Below, piece after piece: positions 11,308 to 22,214 of a DNA stretch of 64,000 bases; the first letter of the stretch is position 1; each line of letters begins with the position of its first letter. This DNA is from Steinernema hermaphroditum (Eukaryota > Nematoda > Chromadorea > Rhabditida > Steinernematidae). Made by a program: the position numbers and the translations under genes. The notes under the pieces are model-generated. The model was not told where the DNA came from, searched no databases, and saw nothing but the letters and a program-made list of their open reading frames with translations. Location: contig CM059621.1 of the NCBI GenBank assembly GCA_030435675.1, positions 8,866,001 through 8,930,000 of the forward strand, read 5' to 3'.

Positions 11308-12428
11308 CTAATGTCGCCAAAGCAAAAACACAAAAATGGCTACAAATGAACTGAGCGCCGTCGTCTCCGCCGTCTTCGGGTGGTAGAAGAAGGCGGAGGC
11401 GGGAGTCGGCGCCTCGTTCGACTCCGCGTTGACGTCCTCGAGGCCGCGCCGCTCCGGCCCCGAGTAGCAGTACCTCCGGCGCCTGCAGATGCACTCCTGG
11501 ATGTCGAGGGCCTCGTGCAGCCTCGTGCAGCTGTTGTCACCGCGCTCCTCCAGTAGATCCTCGTCGATCGCTCCGAAGTGCTCAGCGCAGCCGCGGATCG
11601 TGAACGCTGACCCTGAAGGAGGAGTACGACAGGGTTGGAGCCTGTCTGCCTACCTGTGTCGTGGTCGGTGAGGACGAGCGTCTGACAGTAGCTGTGGAGG
11701 CACTTCTGCTTGGCGAGGGCGCCGATGTCCTTCGGGTTGGAGCACTGTGGAGTGACCACCTCGCTCGGGTACTTCGTTCGCCGCATCTTCAAGAAGCTCT
11801 GCAGCGCCTTCTGGAGGTCAGGCGACACGACGCCGAAGGGGCTGGCGCAGAAGTAGCAGAAGTTCTCTCGCGGTCCCGACGCTGGAATCAGACGATTAGG
11901 GGATCAGGATAAGTGAACTGGTCAAAGTGAGTGGAAGCGGCGGAAAACGTTTTGGAATTATCGTCTCAGAGGGCGAAAGACTGACCTCTCGCATCCGATT
12001 TTGAGGACTATCAACTTCAGAACAACCTTTTTATTGGTTTTCGGATTGGGTCCGGCCGTGTTCCCTCTTACCCGTCCCTCAAAGCCGAATTCTTACCGTA
12101 GTGCCTTGGGTTCGAGAACGTCCTCTGAGGCGAGTAGGGAGAATAAGCCGGCGACTGAGGTTGCGAGGCTCCGGAGGGCCTGTAGGAGCCGGCGGCGCCC
12201 GAGAAGTAGTCAGAGCCGAAGCCTCCGCCACCCGAGTTCTCCTGGTGCTGCATCTCCATCTGGAACTCGAGGCGCTCCTGCTCCTTGAGCTGAACGACGC
12301 CGATCAACCCTAACCTCTCCCTCCGAACTCACCTGGGCTATCCTGCGCGCCTCGTCCTGCTCGGTCCACCGGGAGGGGGCGACGGCGCCGAAGAGGGAGA
12401 AGACGAGAAGCGTCACCGGGACGTACAT
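11308..12428 (-). CDS. secreted cysteine-rich Ly6/ET-like protein with C-terminal membrane tail
   Basis: Four exons: 12428-12333, 12289-12097, 11881-11654 and 11612-11308, giving 273 residues. A signal peptide (MYVPVTLLVFSLFGAVAPS) is followed by a Gln-rich helix (EQERLEFQMEMQHQE). Next comes a low-complexity Gly/Ser/Tyr/Pro spacer (FGSDYFSGAAGSYRPSG, SPAYSPYSPQR). A cysteine domain starts at about residue 100 with NFCYFCASPFG, continues CSNPKD, CLHSYCQTL, IRGCAEHFGAID and NSCTRLHEAL, and ends ECICRRRRYCYSG. This spacing resembles nematode Ly6/uPAR-like or ET-module extracellular domains. The final hydrophobic stretch (ALSSFVAIFVFLLW) suggests a GPI-attachment signal or membrane anchor. Intron 2 is 215 nt; the others are 41-43 nt. 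The second splice donor overlaps a TACGGTA word (12094-12100). Function is unknown; cell-surface location is inferred. Confidence 0.85.
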
Positions 12429-14130
12429 TGCGGGAGAAGCGGTGGGGAAGACGCTGAAATCGATCGGTGATCGGAATATTTAATCGGCGGTTAGGCAAAC
12501 GCGATTTCCATTAGAACGCAAATGGATTCGCGCGAGTGCCCGTGAGGAGAAGTGGGCAACTGGAGGGGAGGGGAGGGGAAGGGAACCGGTTGGCGGCGGC
12601 GCTGTTTTCGGCAGCGGAGAACAAGAGACAGTCCATGATTCGACTCGGAGGAGAGGGTGATCGATGGGGCGCCTCCGAAGGGCCAATTTGGGAGACTCGC
12701 ATCGATCGGACAGTTCTTCCCGGGCGTCACGAGGGTCTTTTAGGGCGCGCGGGTGGAGGAATGGGACGTAATTAAGGAGGAGGCGATCGGAATCGCGCGA
12801 AAGAGGATCGGAGGCGGAAGGTCGAGCTTGTCGCCGGGGCGCGAAGGTCATCAGATAAATGGAGAACGGCCGTGAGGTGGAGCAACACGGCGTCGCGCTG
12901 TAAATCAGTCGGCGACGGAGAAGGAGTCACAAAAAGTCAGCTGATGGGATTAAAGAACAGGAATCTTTTAGAGATCTTGGAGCCGGCCGAAGCGCTTCTG
13001 ATTGGATCGGAGGGCGAAGAGTGGAGGCCGACTCGAACCTGCTCTGCCCTTCTTCGAAGCATCCTCCTGGACCCCACCGCTAAGTGTCACTGTTTTGCAG
13101 AATAACGTGTTTCCTACATTAATTTAGTTTTGGCTAATATTTGCTGCTCTCATAATTCACTGCAACTGGTTCTTTTAGGACCCGAACATGACGGCAAATA
13201 GAATTATTTCCACATGAACATGGCCTCGAATGCAGATCTGGTCGGAAGGGACTTCCAACTGGGACGGCTTGCGGTCGAGGAGCCACGGGGTCACTCAAAA
13301 CAAAGACGCCACTCTTTAAGGGGAATCGAGAAGGAACTGGAGTCCTTCCGGACATGGAATAGAAGCGACCGTTTCTGACTCAGCGCTGTGTCCACTCAGC
13401 ACTTCTGTGCCCCTTCTGACTCATCCTGGTGACTCTTTCTCATCCACACTCAAGGCCATTCTTTTGCTCGTTTGACTCAGAAGTTGCATTAAATGTGACG
13501 TTTTGCAAAATTTCATAACGAGCGACATACATATATGCTGCAGTATTCCTTGATGAAGGATTTCACAAAGCATCCTCCGAATGATTGGCTCCTAGTGAGC
13601 CTGCTTCAACTTTCCGCAGCTTCATCGTCCAAATGCACTCTCGAGGCGCCTCGGGGTCGGCCCGCTGTCCGTCAGCCGATAAGGAGGCCGCGGCTCGACC
13701 ACCAGTCGGTCTTCAGTCGAACGTACTTCCGTTATCTGCTTGTGCTCGCAACTCGCGGGTCGAAGTCCGCCACATTCCACTTCTGTGACTCACGACCCTC
13801 TCTGAACCCCAGCACGTAATCTGCTGTCCTCTGCAAACGCGGATTCCTCCTTTCCTTTTTGCCGATAAGAAAGGCGTCGTAGTGGCTCTCAGTACAGACC
13901 TCATCGTCGATGCTACGAGAAGGAACACCAGGGGGCGCCTCTCCCTTCTGGAGACCATCAGAAGCCAGGAGGCGCTCTCCCGGCGACGGACAAATAGAGT
14001 CGTCCCTAATCTTCTAAAAAGCCACAGTCAGCCGCAGACTGCCCCTTCAGAGCCTTTATCAGCCCGCTGATAGCGAGAGTACGCGTTCTTCTGCCGTCGA
14101 CTTCAGAGTTCCCTTTCGGTGGCCTCGAAG
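12429..14130. promoter_or_regulatory. divergent intergenic region, Ly6-like / M13 peptidase
   Basis: About 1.7 kb between two divergent genes. There is no supported exon. The 12.5-12.9 kb part is GC-rich with GGCGCC and AATTA cores (for example 12768). The 13.1-13.6 kb part is AT-richer and plain. It must carry the promoters of both flanking genes. Confidence 0.4.
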
Positions 14131-16682
14131 ATGGCCGACCTAGCGAGCAAGATCTCCATCGGTAAGTCTCCCCTCTCCCCCAGGCCCTAATTTCCTCTGC
14201 AGTGCTTCTGATCGTGACTCTCGGAGTCGCCATCGCCAGCTTGGTCCTCAACGCCATCATCCTCAGCAAGGAGAACAATAAGAGCTCCGTCCCTTCCTCG
14301 ACTCATTCGCCTTCGACCACCCCGGGTCAATGCTCCCAAGGAACGCCCCTCGTCGGCCACTCCGCCAAGTACCAGGTCAGTTCTCCCTCCGCGCGCCCCT
14401 AAGGATCCCCTTCCAGGAGGCAGCCAACACTCTCTACGCCGCCTTGGACCTCTCCGTCGACCCCTGCGATGACTTCTACGCCTTCACCTGCAACTCCTAC
14501 CTGGCGACGGCCAAGATCCCCGAAAACGCCGGCCGCATAGGCACCTACGACCAGGCGCAGCAGATCGTCAATCTCCGTATCTACGACGCCCTCGCCAACA
14601 TCACCGACAGCTCCACGAAGACGGAGCGCATCACCAAGAAGGCCATCGATGCCTGCGTCGTCAACGCACAGCTCCAGTACCACGAGAACAAGACCCAGGC
14701 CGTCTACGGCTTCGTCACCGCTCTGTAAGTGCCTCTGCCCTGAGCCTCTGACGCGCTGCTCTAGCTTCGGCGGCCTGCCCATTATCGACCCTTCGTGGAA
14801 GAGCATCGACGCCGCCGCCTTCTGGAAGGGCGTTGGCACCCTCGAGGGCGTCCACAACGTGGGCTCGTTCTTCCAGGCGCAGGTCACCGTCAACGAGCAG
14901 GACGTGGAATACAACGCGCTCTACATAAACCAGGGCGGCCTCATGATGCCGCGTGATTTCTACGTGAAGCCGCAGTTTCTGAGCAAGGTCGAGGACTACC
15001 TCTCAAGCGTCAACGAGACGCTCACCGCCTTCGCCCAGTCCCTGAGCCTCTCGGAGCCCGCCGCCGAGGACCTCGAGGAGCTGGTGCAGTTCGAGATCCA
15101 GCTAGCGACGGCCATGGTCCCCGACGACCTCCTCCGCAACTACCGCCAGCAGTTCAATGGCTACAGCCTCGCCGAACTCTTGGCGGCCTACCCCTCCGTC
15201 GACTGGGCGGCCTACTTCGCCGGGATGCCGCTTCCCGATTCCGTTAAAGACGGACTTACCGTAGCCCAGCCCACCTACGTCGCCGCCCTCAACTCCCTCT
15301 TCGGCAGCAAGGGAGGCGTCTACGACGGAAAGCGTTTCTCGATGAAGACCGCCGTCAACTTCGTCGTCCTCCGTCTCCTCCAGGTACCGTACCCCCTCTG
15401 CCGTCCCTTCTACCGTATCCCTACAGGACAGCAGCAACTTTCTCGGAGGCGAGCAGCACGAACGGTTCGTCGCCTTCCTGGCGGACAACGGCGTGAAGAA
15501 GCCCGTGACGCCGTCGCGGGACAGCATCGTCGGATGCGTCAACGATGTGGCCGAACTGATGGTCTACGGCCCCGGCTACGTCTACATTGAGAGCATCCCT
15601 GAACGCGTGCAGGTGCAGCAGAACGTGAGCGCGCAGACGACGCTGGTCATCGACTCGTTCCTCGAGATGATGGGCACGCTCACCTGGATGAGCGACGACG
15701 CGAAGAACGCCGCGAAGGACAAGGCCGCGCACCTAGTCAAGAACATCGGCTGGCCCGAGATGTTCGACTGGAAGAACGGCACCCTAGACGCCTACAACGC
15801 CCACTACGAGAAGATCCTGAAGGAGGGCGTCACTGACTACTGGGACATCCTGCAGATTCTCAAGCAGGCCTACCAGCTAACGGAGAACCTCGGCACGGTG
15901 AACGCCAAGGCCGACCGTAGCAACTTCCTTTCGTCGCCGTCCACCGTCAACGCGTGGTACCAGCCCGAGCGCAACTCCATCACCTTCCCCTACGCCGCCT
16001 TCAACCCGCCCTACTTCGACTTCGAGTACCCGCAGGCTTACAACTTCGCCGGCCAGGGCGGCACCGGCGGCCACGAGCTCACCCACGGCTTCGACGACGA
16101 GGGCGTCCAGTTCGGGCCCAACGGCACCCTCGGCGGCTGCTCCTGGGACTACTGTGGCTGGATGGACGCCAGCTCGCGCGCCGGCTTCCAGACGATGGCT
16201 CAGTGCGTCATCTCGCAGTATTCCTCTACCTGCTGCCCCGTCAAGGAAGGCGCGGTCCACTGCGCCAACGGCGCCACCACCCAGGGCGAGAACATCGCCG
16301 ATCTAGGGGGCCAGCAGGCCGCCTACAACGCCTACCAGAAGTGGAAGCAGCAGTACAACGGCGGTCACGAGGAAGCCCGTCTCCCCGCCCCCATGGACAA
16401 GTACACACCCAACCAGATCTTCTGGATCACATACGGCCACAGCTGGTGCATGAAACAGGGTGAGTCAGGGCTTAAGAGTGCACAGGATGAGTGCACATTT
16501 CAGAGACGAAAAACCTCGTGAACCAGCTGCTGACGAACCCCCACGCGCCCGGTTCGTGCAGGACCAACCAGGTGGTGCAGGACATCCCCGCCTTCGGGCG
16601 CGACTTCAACTGCCCGCGCGGCAGCAAGATGTACCCGAAGCCCGAAGAGAACGTCCGCTGCAAGGTGTGGACCGGCGTCTGA
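14131..16682 (+). CDS. neprilysin-like M13 zinc metallopeptidase
   Basis: Six exons: 14131-14161, 14203-14375, 14417-14724, 14765-15383, 15427-16459 and 16504-16682, giving 780 residues. It is a type II membrane protein: short cytoplasmic start, a single helix at about residues 11-32 (VLLIVTLGVAIASLVLNAII), a Ser/Thr/Pro stalk, then the ectodomain beginning DPCDDFYAFTC. The catalytic domain has the substrate-binding motif as NAWY (usually NAFY), the zinc site GGHELTHGFDDEG, the third zinc ligand in GENIADLGG, and the C-terminal CKVW (CxxW) box, so it should be active. Neprilysins cleave extracellular peptides; nematodes have many paralogues, so substrate cannot be assigned. The 43-nt intron at 15384-15426 carries two TACCGTA words. 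A frame-neutral stretch near 15254 also contains TACCGTAG followed by an AG, but reading through it gives continuous protein, so I kept it as exon. Confidence 0.94.
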
Positions 16683-17347
16683 TTGTTACTTTGTTGTCAC
16701 TGTTGTAAATAGGGTCGCCATAGTAAACATAGCGGATGTTGTGAGGCTACAGTGTGCAAGAGACGAAGGCATTTTGCTGCTTTTGCTGGCGATAACGCCT
16801 TCAGACGTTTCTAAGGGTTCATTGGAGTGTCCTGCGGAGAACACAGACAATTATCACAAGCACACTGAACCCTGAAGACTAAAAAAAAAGAAATTTATGC
16901 ATCGATCAGAAGGCTTGAGTACTCGAACCTTCCTCGTGTGGAGATGTCGACGAGACTGGCCAACCGCATTTCAGGCACCAAGCAAAAACAAATGACATGC
17001 TTTGCAAATGAACGGTCTAGACAGCTCTTGTCTACAGTCGACGTCTCCGAATATTACCGTACACGGTATCGTCAAGTCGAACGGTGCGGGAGTTTCCACA
17101 CAGGCAACTTTCACCTCTCACCTGGCAATCGCCGCCGTTTCTGTCCGCGCCTTACTTCCTTTGCCAGGAAGTTGCTATTCTGCGTGTTTATCGTAAAAGT
17201 CGACTTTTGCGGACCCGCTGCTATATGTGAACCAACAGATCTTATGCTCATAGTTTTTGCGTAGGAAAGCGTGTTTTCCGAGTCATCCTGTGTATCCATC
17301 TGTCAACGTGTGTCATTCGTTCCAGATTTACATCTCCTTGTTCGACT
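16683..17347. other. intergenic, M13 3' UTR and NAA38 upstream
   Basis: No gene seen. There is an A-rich run near 16883. A splice acceptor (ending at 17325) lies 22 nt upstream of the NAA38-like start codon, with no coding exon before it, consistent with an outron or 5' UTR intron. Confidence 0.4.
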
Positions 17348-17647
17348 ATGGCCCAGCACATCGTCGTCCAACCCGACCATCAAGGGGATGAGAGGAGCCT
17401 GGACGAACAGCTCGGCGAAGTCACCGGCGTTGAATTCATCAAACTGTGCATCAACAAGATGGTTAAGATCGAACTCATCGACGGACGCGACCTCTACGGC
17501 TACATGAGCTGCACGGACAGAGGCCAGAACATCATACTGCACGACACACTGGAGGTGTGGAGGGACGAACGGGCTAACCAGCGCACCATCGGCACCACGC
17601 TCGTTTCCGCCAAACGATTCCAGAAGATAAGCATCCTTTTTGATTAG
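17348..17647 (+). CDS. NAA38: NAA38/LSMD1-like Sm-fold protein, NatC auxiliary subunit
   Basis: A single exon encodes 99 residues. It carries an Sm fold: KMVKIELIDGRDLYGYMSCTDRGQNIILHD is Sm1-like and RTIGTTLVSAKRFQKISI is Sm2-like. The CTDRxxNIIL run and the RxxGxxxV second half match NAA38 (LSMD1) better than canonical LSm5 or LSm8, which would carry an RG-G in Sm2. NAA38 is a small subunit of the NatC N-terminal acetyltransferase, with catalytic NAA30 and scaffold NAA35 as partners; neither is recognised in this window. A TTCCAG acceptor 22 nt upstream suggests trans-splicing. Its stop lies about 150 bp from the convergent LACTB2 stop. An orphan LSm protein is the alternative. Confidence 0.8.
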   Translation: MAQHIVVQPDHQGDERSLDEQLGEVTGVEFIKLCINKMVKIELIDGRDLYGYMSCTDRGQNIILHDTLEVWRDERANQRTIGTTLVSAKRFQKISILFD

Positions 17648-17798
17648 TTTCGTACGTATATTTCACGTTTTGTTTCTTTACTTTTTGTTGTCAGTTCCTT
17701 TTGTTCTGTAAATAAGTCCACTCGAACAACGCTTCCTGGTTTTTGCACACGACTTTATGGAAATCGCCGCGGTCGTTACAAAATAGAATATGCACAGA

Positions 17799-18841
17799 TT
17801 AACAAAGCTTATACCAGTCAGGGCTGACGAGGGTCACGCGTTCCTCTTTCATCAGCTTCGAAAGATGATGTTTCACGTTGCTTGCGGCCGCCAGGAGGAC
17901 CGCCATGTTGATGTCCTGCAAGGATGATCATATGCACAATCTAGGCGGAGTTCTTACCTTATAGACGATCTTGGTTATGTCCATGCTGGAACCTTCTTTC
18001 AGCTCGCCTAGGGCCTTGACAATCTCGTTTTCGCGCTTCATGCGATGCTGAATATACTCGGTGATCTTCGCCACGGGCTCTTCGATGACCGGGCCGTGGC
18101 CAGGATATATGCGACTGGGCTGGATCTTCAGCAGTTTGTCAAGACTTCGCATGTAGGAGTAGAGGTCCTCAAAGACCGACGTCGACTCTCCGAGGATGCA
18201 GTCGCCGCTGAAGATCGAGTTCTCTTCTTCGAAATAGACGACGATGTGGTCCACCGTGTGGCCAGGAGTGGCAAGGAGCCTAAGAGGAAGCAGTCCGAGA
18301 TTCCACAACCGAAACACTCACTTCAGAGTGGCACCTTCCGTCTTGATCTCGTGGCCGTCGTCGATGTAGGTGTAGTCGACGGCGCTGTCGGTTCCGTCCG
18401 TCCTCCTGATCTTGTAGATCGGGACGTTCTTCCCGCCGCAGAGCTTCTGGAGGACGTTGGGGATGCCGCCGACGTGGTCATGGTGCCAGTGGGTAATGAC
18501 GATGCCTTCGATCGAGTGCTCACCTAGTACAGAGCCGAGGTTCTGGATGTACTTCTCCACGTTCGCGTCGCCCGTGTCAATCAAAATGCGGCTGAAAGAG
18601 AGCGATTAGGCGCCACAGTGGCCGTGACTCACCTTTTCCCGGTGCCTACGAGGTACGTGTTCGTCCCCTGCAGCGTGAAAGCGCCCGGGTTCATCCCGAG
18701 GATCCTGTCCACCCGGGGGGACAGTTTCGTGATCGGATCGATGGGGGTAAGCGACGGAGGCATGCTTTTGGACAAGTAGCGGTTGAAGAGGTACGCTGCG
18801 GCGCCCAGCGAGTAGTCGACGTAGTTCCGCCAAGTGGGCAT
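17799..18841 (-). CDS. LACTB2: LACTB2-type metallo-beta-lactamase-fold endoribonuclease
   Basis: Four exons: 18841-18633, 18591-18322, 18279-17958 and 17915-17799, giving 305 residues (human 288). Introns are 41-42 nt. The metal site is intact: [10 protein letters not shown] (HxHxDH) at about residue 115, the TPGHTVDH histidine, [11 protein letters not shown] with the bridging Asp, and IYPGHGP with the last His. LACTB2 cleaves single-stranded RNA and is mitochondrial in mammals. Here the N-terminus ([20 protein letters not shown]) could be a targeting sequence or a short helix, but this is uncertain. It lies 207 bp downstream of TFIIE-alpha on the same strand, a spacing compatible with a shared primary transcript, though no strong pyrimidine-rich acceptor precedes its ATG. 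Confidence 0.94.
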
Positions 18842-19048
18842 CTCACGGTTTCCAGCGGCTTATCAAACTTTTTGATCGCGGTGCGCCGGGCTACAGCACA
18901 GAACACCGACTACAAACTCCACAGTTCGCAAAGTATCGAAGAGGCGTCTAACGGCTTTCAGTGACCAACATACTCCACGGGACAAATAGAAATTTATCGC
19001 CACAGCATCCGAAATATCTTTATTGTAGAGATCAACAACATATCCTAA

Positions 19049-20543
19049 TTAACAAAATTCCATGTGCTCCCGCCATACTCGCACGTACAGATTCTTCTCA
19101 GCCTCCGTCATTTGGTACACGAGTTCTGGATCGTCCGTAAGTTTCTCGAAATCGATTGGTTCCCCTTGTATCGTCAGCTGGATGAAGTCTTCGTCATCTT
19201 CGTAGTCCATTTCCTCGTCGTTGTCCTCGAGCGTAAACGTAACAGGATACCGCGGCCGCTCTACGTCTTCCGCCTTTTTGCGCTCTTCGTGTTCTTTCAG
19301 TAGGTCCTTCTCGAGGTTTAATAGAGCACGAACTTCAGGGAGACGACTTGTGGATTCTGCATTATGCAAGTGGTTCGCTGGCCGTTGCTGTTCTTGTTGA
19401 GCGTACGACAGTACTGGAGCAGAGCTGGAGGCGTACCCAAGCGCGGGCCTCTGGTTGAGTTCACTGGAGTCGAAGTTCGAGTTCGCAGAAAGCCAAGGAA
19501 CAGATTCCTTCTCCTCCACCACCGAAAGGGGGACATTGCCATTGATGATATTGACCGTAACTTCTTGGTTGAACATGTCCTTCCGACTTGTACCATGACC
19601 GCCGAAGGCTTTGGCGCCGACCTGGACGAACTTCTTTTTGTTCTCTTCGGCCTCTTCTTGCGGCGCTGTATTGATGTTCTGCACTGGGGGCTCCAGAAGG
19701 TGTTGGGCCAATCTGATGCCGTCGAGGCTCTGCATCATCGAAAAAAGCGCCGCCATCTGGTCGTTGAACTTCGCGAGAGACGTCCGGGTTAAATCTGTCG
19801 GGCCGGCAGCTTGGTCGTTTTCCACTAATCCTTGACAGCGCCAGCATCTCATGTCGCCTGTCGTCATATCGATCAGCTGGTCAATTTCCAGAGACTGGTA
19901 CGTCGCTTCACACCCTTCACTAGTGCATCTAAAACAAGCAGTTTTACAGATCTGTAGGAAGAGAAGAGTGAGATTAACATCGCTCTTCAATAAGGGTTAA
20001 ACGTTTCACTGGATATGATATAAAAGACCAACATGCGCAAGAATCGGAATAAACCGTAGAAACGATCTGGCACACATTCTCATATCTCCCGAAGATAAAA
20101 AAGAAGAGAACTAACTTATAATTGGCTTTGTTGACATCATTCTTTTCGCGTGATTCCAGCTTTTGTCTCATATGGTCAATCTTGTATCTGGCGACGTTGA
20201 GCACAGCCTTGTAGTTCACGAAGTAATAGCTGACTCTTCTGGGCTTTCCGGCCCTTCCGCCGTTCGGCGGCGGCTGCTGCTCCACAGCTACCACGCGCTC
20301 CTTCACTATTTTGTCGACCTTCAGCTGCACGAGAAGCTGCCGCAGCACGCGCGAGTCCATCCTTGTGATGTCGCGGAGTTGATCTTCCTTGATGCATATG
20401 TTCCTCTGGAGGTAGTCGACGAGCACGTAGTGTTCCACGCCGTAGAAGGCCTTTGTGATGAACAATGTGAGGCGCTTCAGGTTCTCGGGCACTTCGTTCA
20501 CGACCTGGATTCGCGTCTCGCCGTTGGCTTCGGTCTCTGTCAT
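19049..20543 (-). CDS. GTF2E1: general transcription factor TFIIE alpha subunit
   Basis: Two exons, 20543-20116 and 19928-19049, separated by a 186-nt intron, give 435 residues (human 439). Residues about 15-110 form the winged-helix domain (FYGVEHYVLVDYL, DQLRDITRMDSRVLRQLL, RRVSYYFVNYKAVLNVARYK). The zinc ribbon follows directly across the splice: YKCTSEGC, then DMRCWRCQG. The first knuckle is CX4C rather than the CX2C of human TFIIE-alpha. The middle is low complexity. The C-terminus has an acidic stretch (DNDEEMDYEDDEDF) and the conserved DPELVYQMTEAEKNLYVRV tail. With TFIIE-beta it recruits TFIIH to the RNA polymerase II pre-initiation complex. CTTTTCAG sits directly against the ATG (20544-20553), marking an outron acceptor. 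It shares a 305-bp divergent region with PPIL3. Confidence 0.95.
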
Positions 20544-20848
20544 CTGAAAAGCCCCGGCTCATCACTGCTTCTGCCTCCAACACACCTTTCTGAGAGTGAT
20601 TCGGATTTTCGGAGACGAACGAGGCGAAGAGACGACCACACACAGCAATCAGCAAATTTCAAATGACCGTAACACTAAATCGAATCAAGATAAACGATGT
20701 GGGAGACCCTGTAAATCTCGGATTGTCCGAGAGCGGGTAATTCGTATTTTAGTCAAACTTGTGGCACAAAGCGATGCTGCGGAACGGCGCTTCTCTCCCG
20801 AATTTGAATCTGTTCATTGAAGCCCTTTTCAGGCAGCTGGAAGCCTCC
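20544..20848. promoter_or_regulatory. bidirectional promoter region, GTF2E1 / PPIL3
   Basis: A 305-bp gap between two divergent housekeeping genes. Both ends carry splice acceptors facing outward (20544-20553 on minus, 20823-20832 on plus) and no coding exon lies between, so both primary transcripts must start inside this gap. No TATA box is visible. Confidence 0.55.
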
Positions 20849-21480
20849 ATGTCCGTGACCCTCAATACCACCGCCGGCGACATCAAGATCGAACTTTTTA
20901 CCGAGCGCTGTCCCAAGACCTGCGAGGTGAGCTCTTCTGCCAGTGATAAACATCATACGATATTGTCGTTTCAGAATTTTCTTGCCTTATGTGCCAGTAA
21001 TTACTACAACGGCTGCACCTTTCATCGAAACATCAAGGATTTTATGGTACAAACCGGTGACCCTACCGGCACAGGAAAAGGAGGCGATAGCATCTGGGGA
21101 GGAGCTTTTGCCGACGAGCTCGATCCCGAGCTGAAGGTTGGTCAAACCCGCCCCTAAGATCATCTGAACGTCGCTGATTTCAGCACGACATTCGTGGTAT
21201 CTTGTCTATGGCCAATAACGGCCCTGACTCCAATAAATCGCAGTTTTTCATCACCTACGCCAAACACCCACACTTGGATTTGAAGAACACCGTCTTCGGA
21301 AAGTACGTTGTTCTTCCCAGCACCGAACCACATATTTTCATTTTCAGAGTTATTGACGGTTTCGACGCTCTCGACGAGTTGGAGAACATCAAAGTAGATC
21401 ACAAGTACCGTCCAGTCATCGAGCAGCGCATCAAGGATGTCACGATTCATGCGAACCCGATCGCTGATAACGACGCTTAG
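20849..21480 (+). CDS. PPIL3: PPIL3 peptidyl-prolyl cis-trans isomerase
   Basis: Four exons: 20849-20926, 20975-21136, 21184-21302 and 21348-21480, giving 163 residues (human 161). It is a compact single-domain cyclophilin starting MSVTLNTTAGDIKIELF. Catalytic and binding residues are visible: FHRNIKDFMVQTGDPTGTG (Arg, Phe, Met, Gln), ILSMANNGPDSNKSQFFIT (Ala, Asn, Gln, Phe), and the LDLKNTVFGKV strand where His replaces or precedes Leu in related proteins (HPHLDLKN is present). PPIL3 is a nuclear, spliceosome-associated cyclophilin. CCCTTTTCAG precedes the ATG by 16 nt, consistent with spliced-leader addition. MALSU1 follows on the same strand after about 90-150 bp, an operon-like spacing. 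Confidence 0.95.
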
Positions 21481-21569
21481 GACGTTTGTTAATTCATCAT
21501 CTTTCTATCAACCATCATTTGCGGTGAGGCAGAACGATGAGTTTACTTATGGAAAATTGATGATTGCAG

Positions 21570-22214
21570 GGAGTGCAGTCATTTCGTTTGTTGTCAACGC
21601 CGTCAGTGCCTAAGGGTGAAAACAACGTGGACATGATGCGCGTCGAAGAGATGCAGAAGTATTTCAACCAGTACGTCGACGAGTACTACGAAATCGAGGA
21701 TGAGGAAGTGAAGGAGGAGGCTACGGTCGCTGAGGAAGAAGCCGCTGCGAAGGTGGACGAGGAAGACGTTGATTTGCGCCGCATGAGCGAAGCCACCGTG
21801 GATGAGATTGTCGGCGTGCTCGAAGAAAACAGAGCCATCGACGTCGTTTGCGTGGACATCCCTTTGGAAGCCAAAGCGCCCCACAAGCACATGATCATCT
21901 GCTCGCCGTACAACAGTCGCCACGCCGAAGCGCTCACGAACGTCGTTCGGCAATACGTGAAGGAGAACTTCTACTTCGAGGTGAGTCGACCAGGAACCTT
22001 CCAGGCGTTCAGCTGCCCTGTTTAGGACACTCCTCCACGCCGCGTGAGGACCAGTGGCGGCTGGTTCGTGTTCGACATGCGGGAGATAGTCGTTCACGTG
22101 CTGACGGAAGAACTGCGCGCGAAGTACGCTCTGGAAACGTTGTGGTCTCCCGATGAAGCAGATGGCTCTGACGATGACGAGATGATTCCGCCTCCATCGA
22201 ATGGAAATGCTTGA
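21570..22214 (+). CDS. MALSU1: MALSU1/RsfS mitochondrial ribosome silencing factor
   Basis: Two exons, about 21570-21980 and 22026-22214. The RsfS domain is clear: VDEIVGVLEENRAIDVVCVD, KAPHKHMIICSPYNSRHAEAL, then across the intron TSGGWFVFDMREIVVHVL and the closing KYALETLW. RsfS/MALSU1 binds uL14 on the large ribosomal subunit and assists mitoribosome assembly. The start is unresolved. An acceptor ends at 21569, and from there the frame reads GVQSFRLLSTPSVPKG, which looks like a mitochondrial presequence but has no ATG; the first in-frame ATG is 21633. Either translation starts at 21633 (178 residues) or an upstream exon supplies Met. An acidic Glu-rich segment (EDEEVKEEATVAEEEAAAK) precedes the domain. 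The gene lies just after PPIL3, probably in one transcription unit. Confidence 0.88.

Noticed and set aside
15240..15275. An additional intron in the M13 gene near a TACCGTAG...CAG
   Set aside because: Reading through keeps the frame and gives plausible protein, and no donor in range restores frame.
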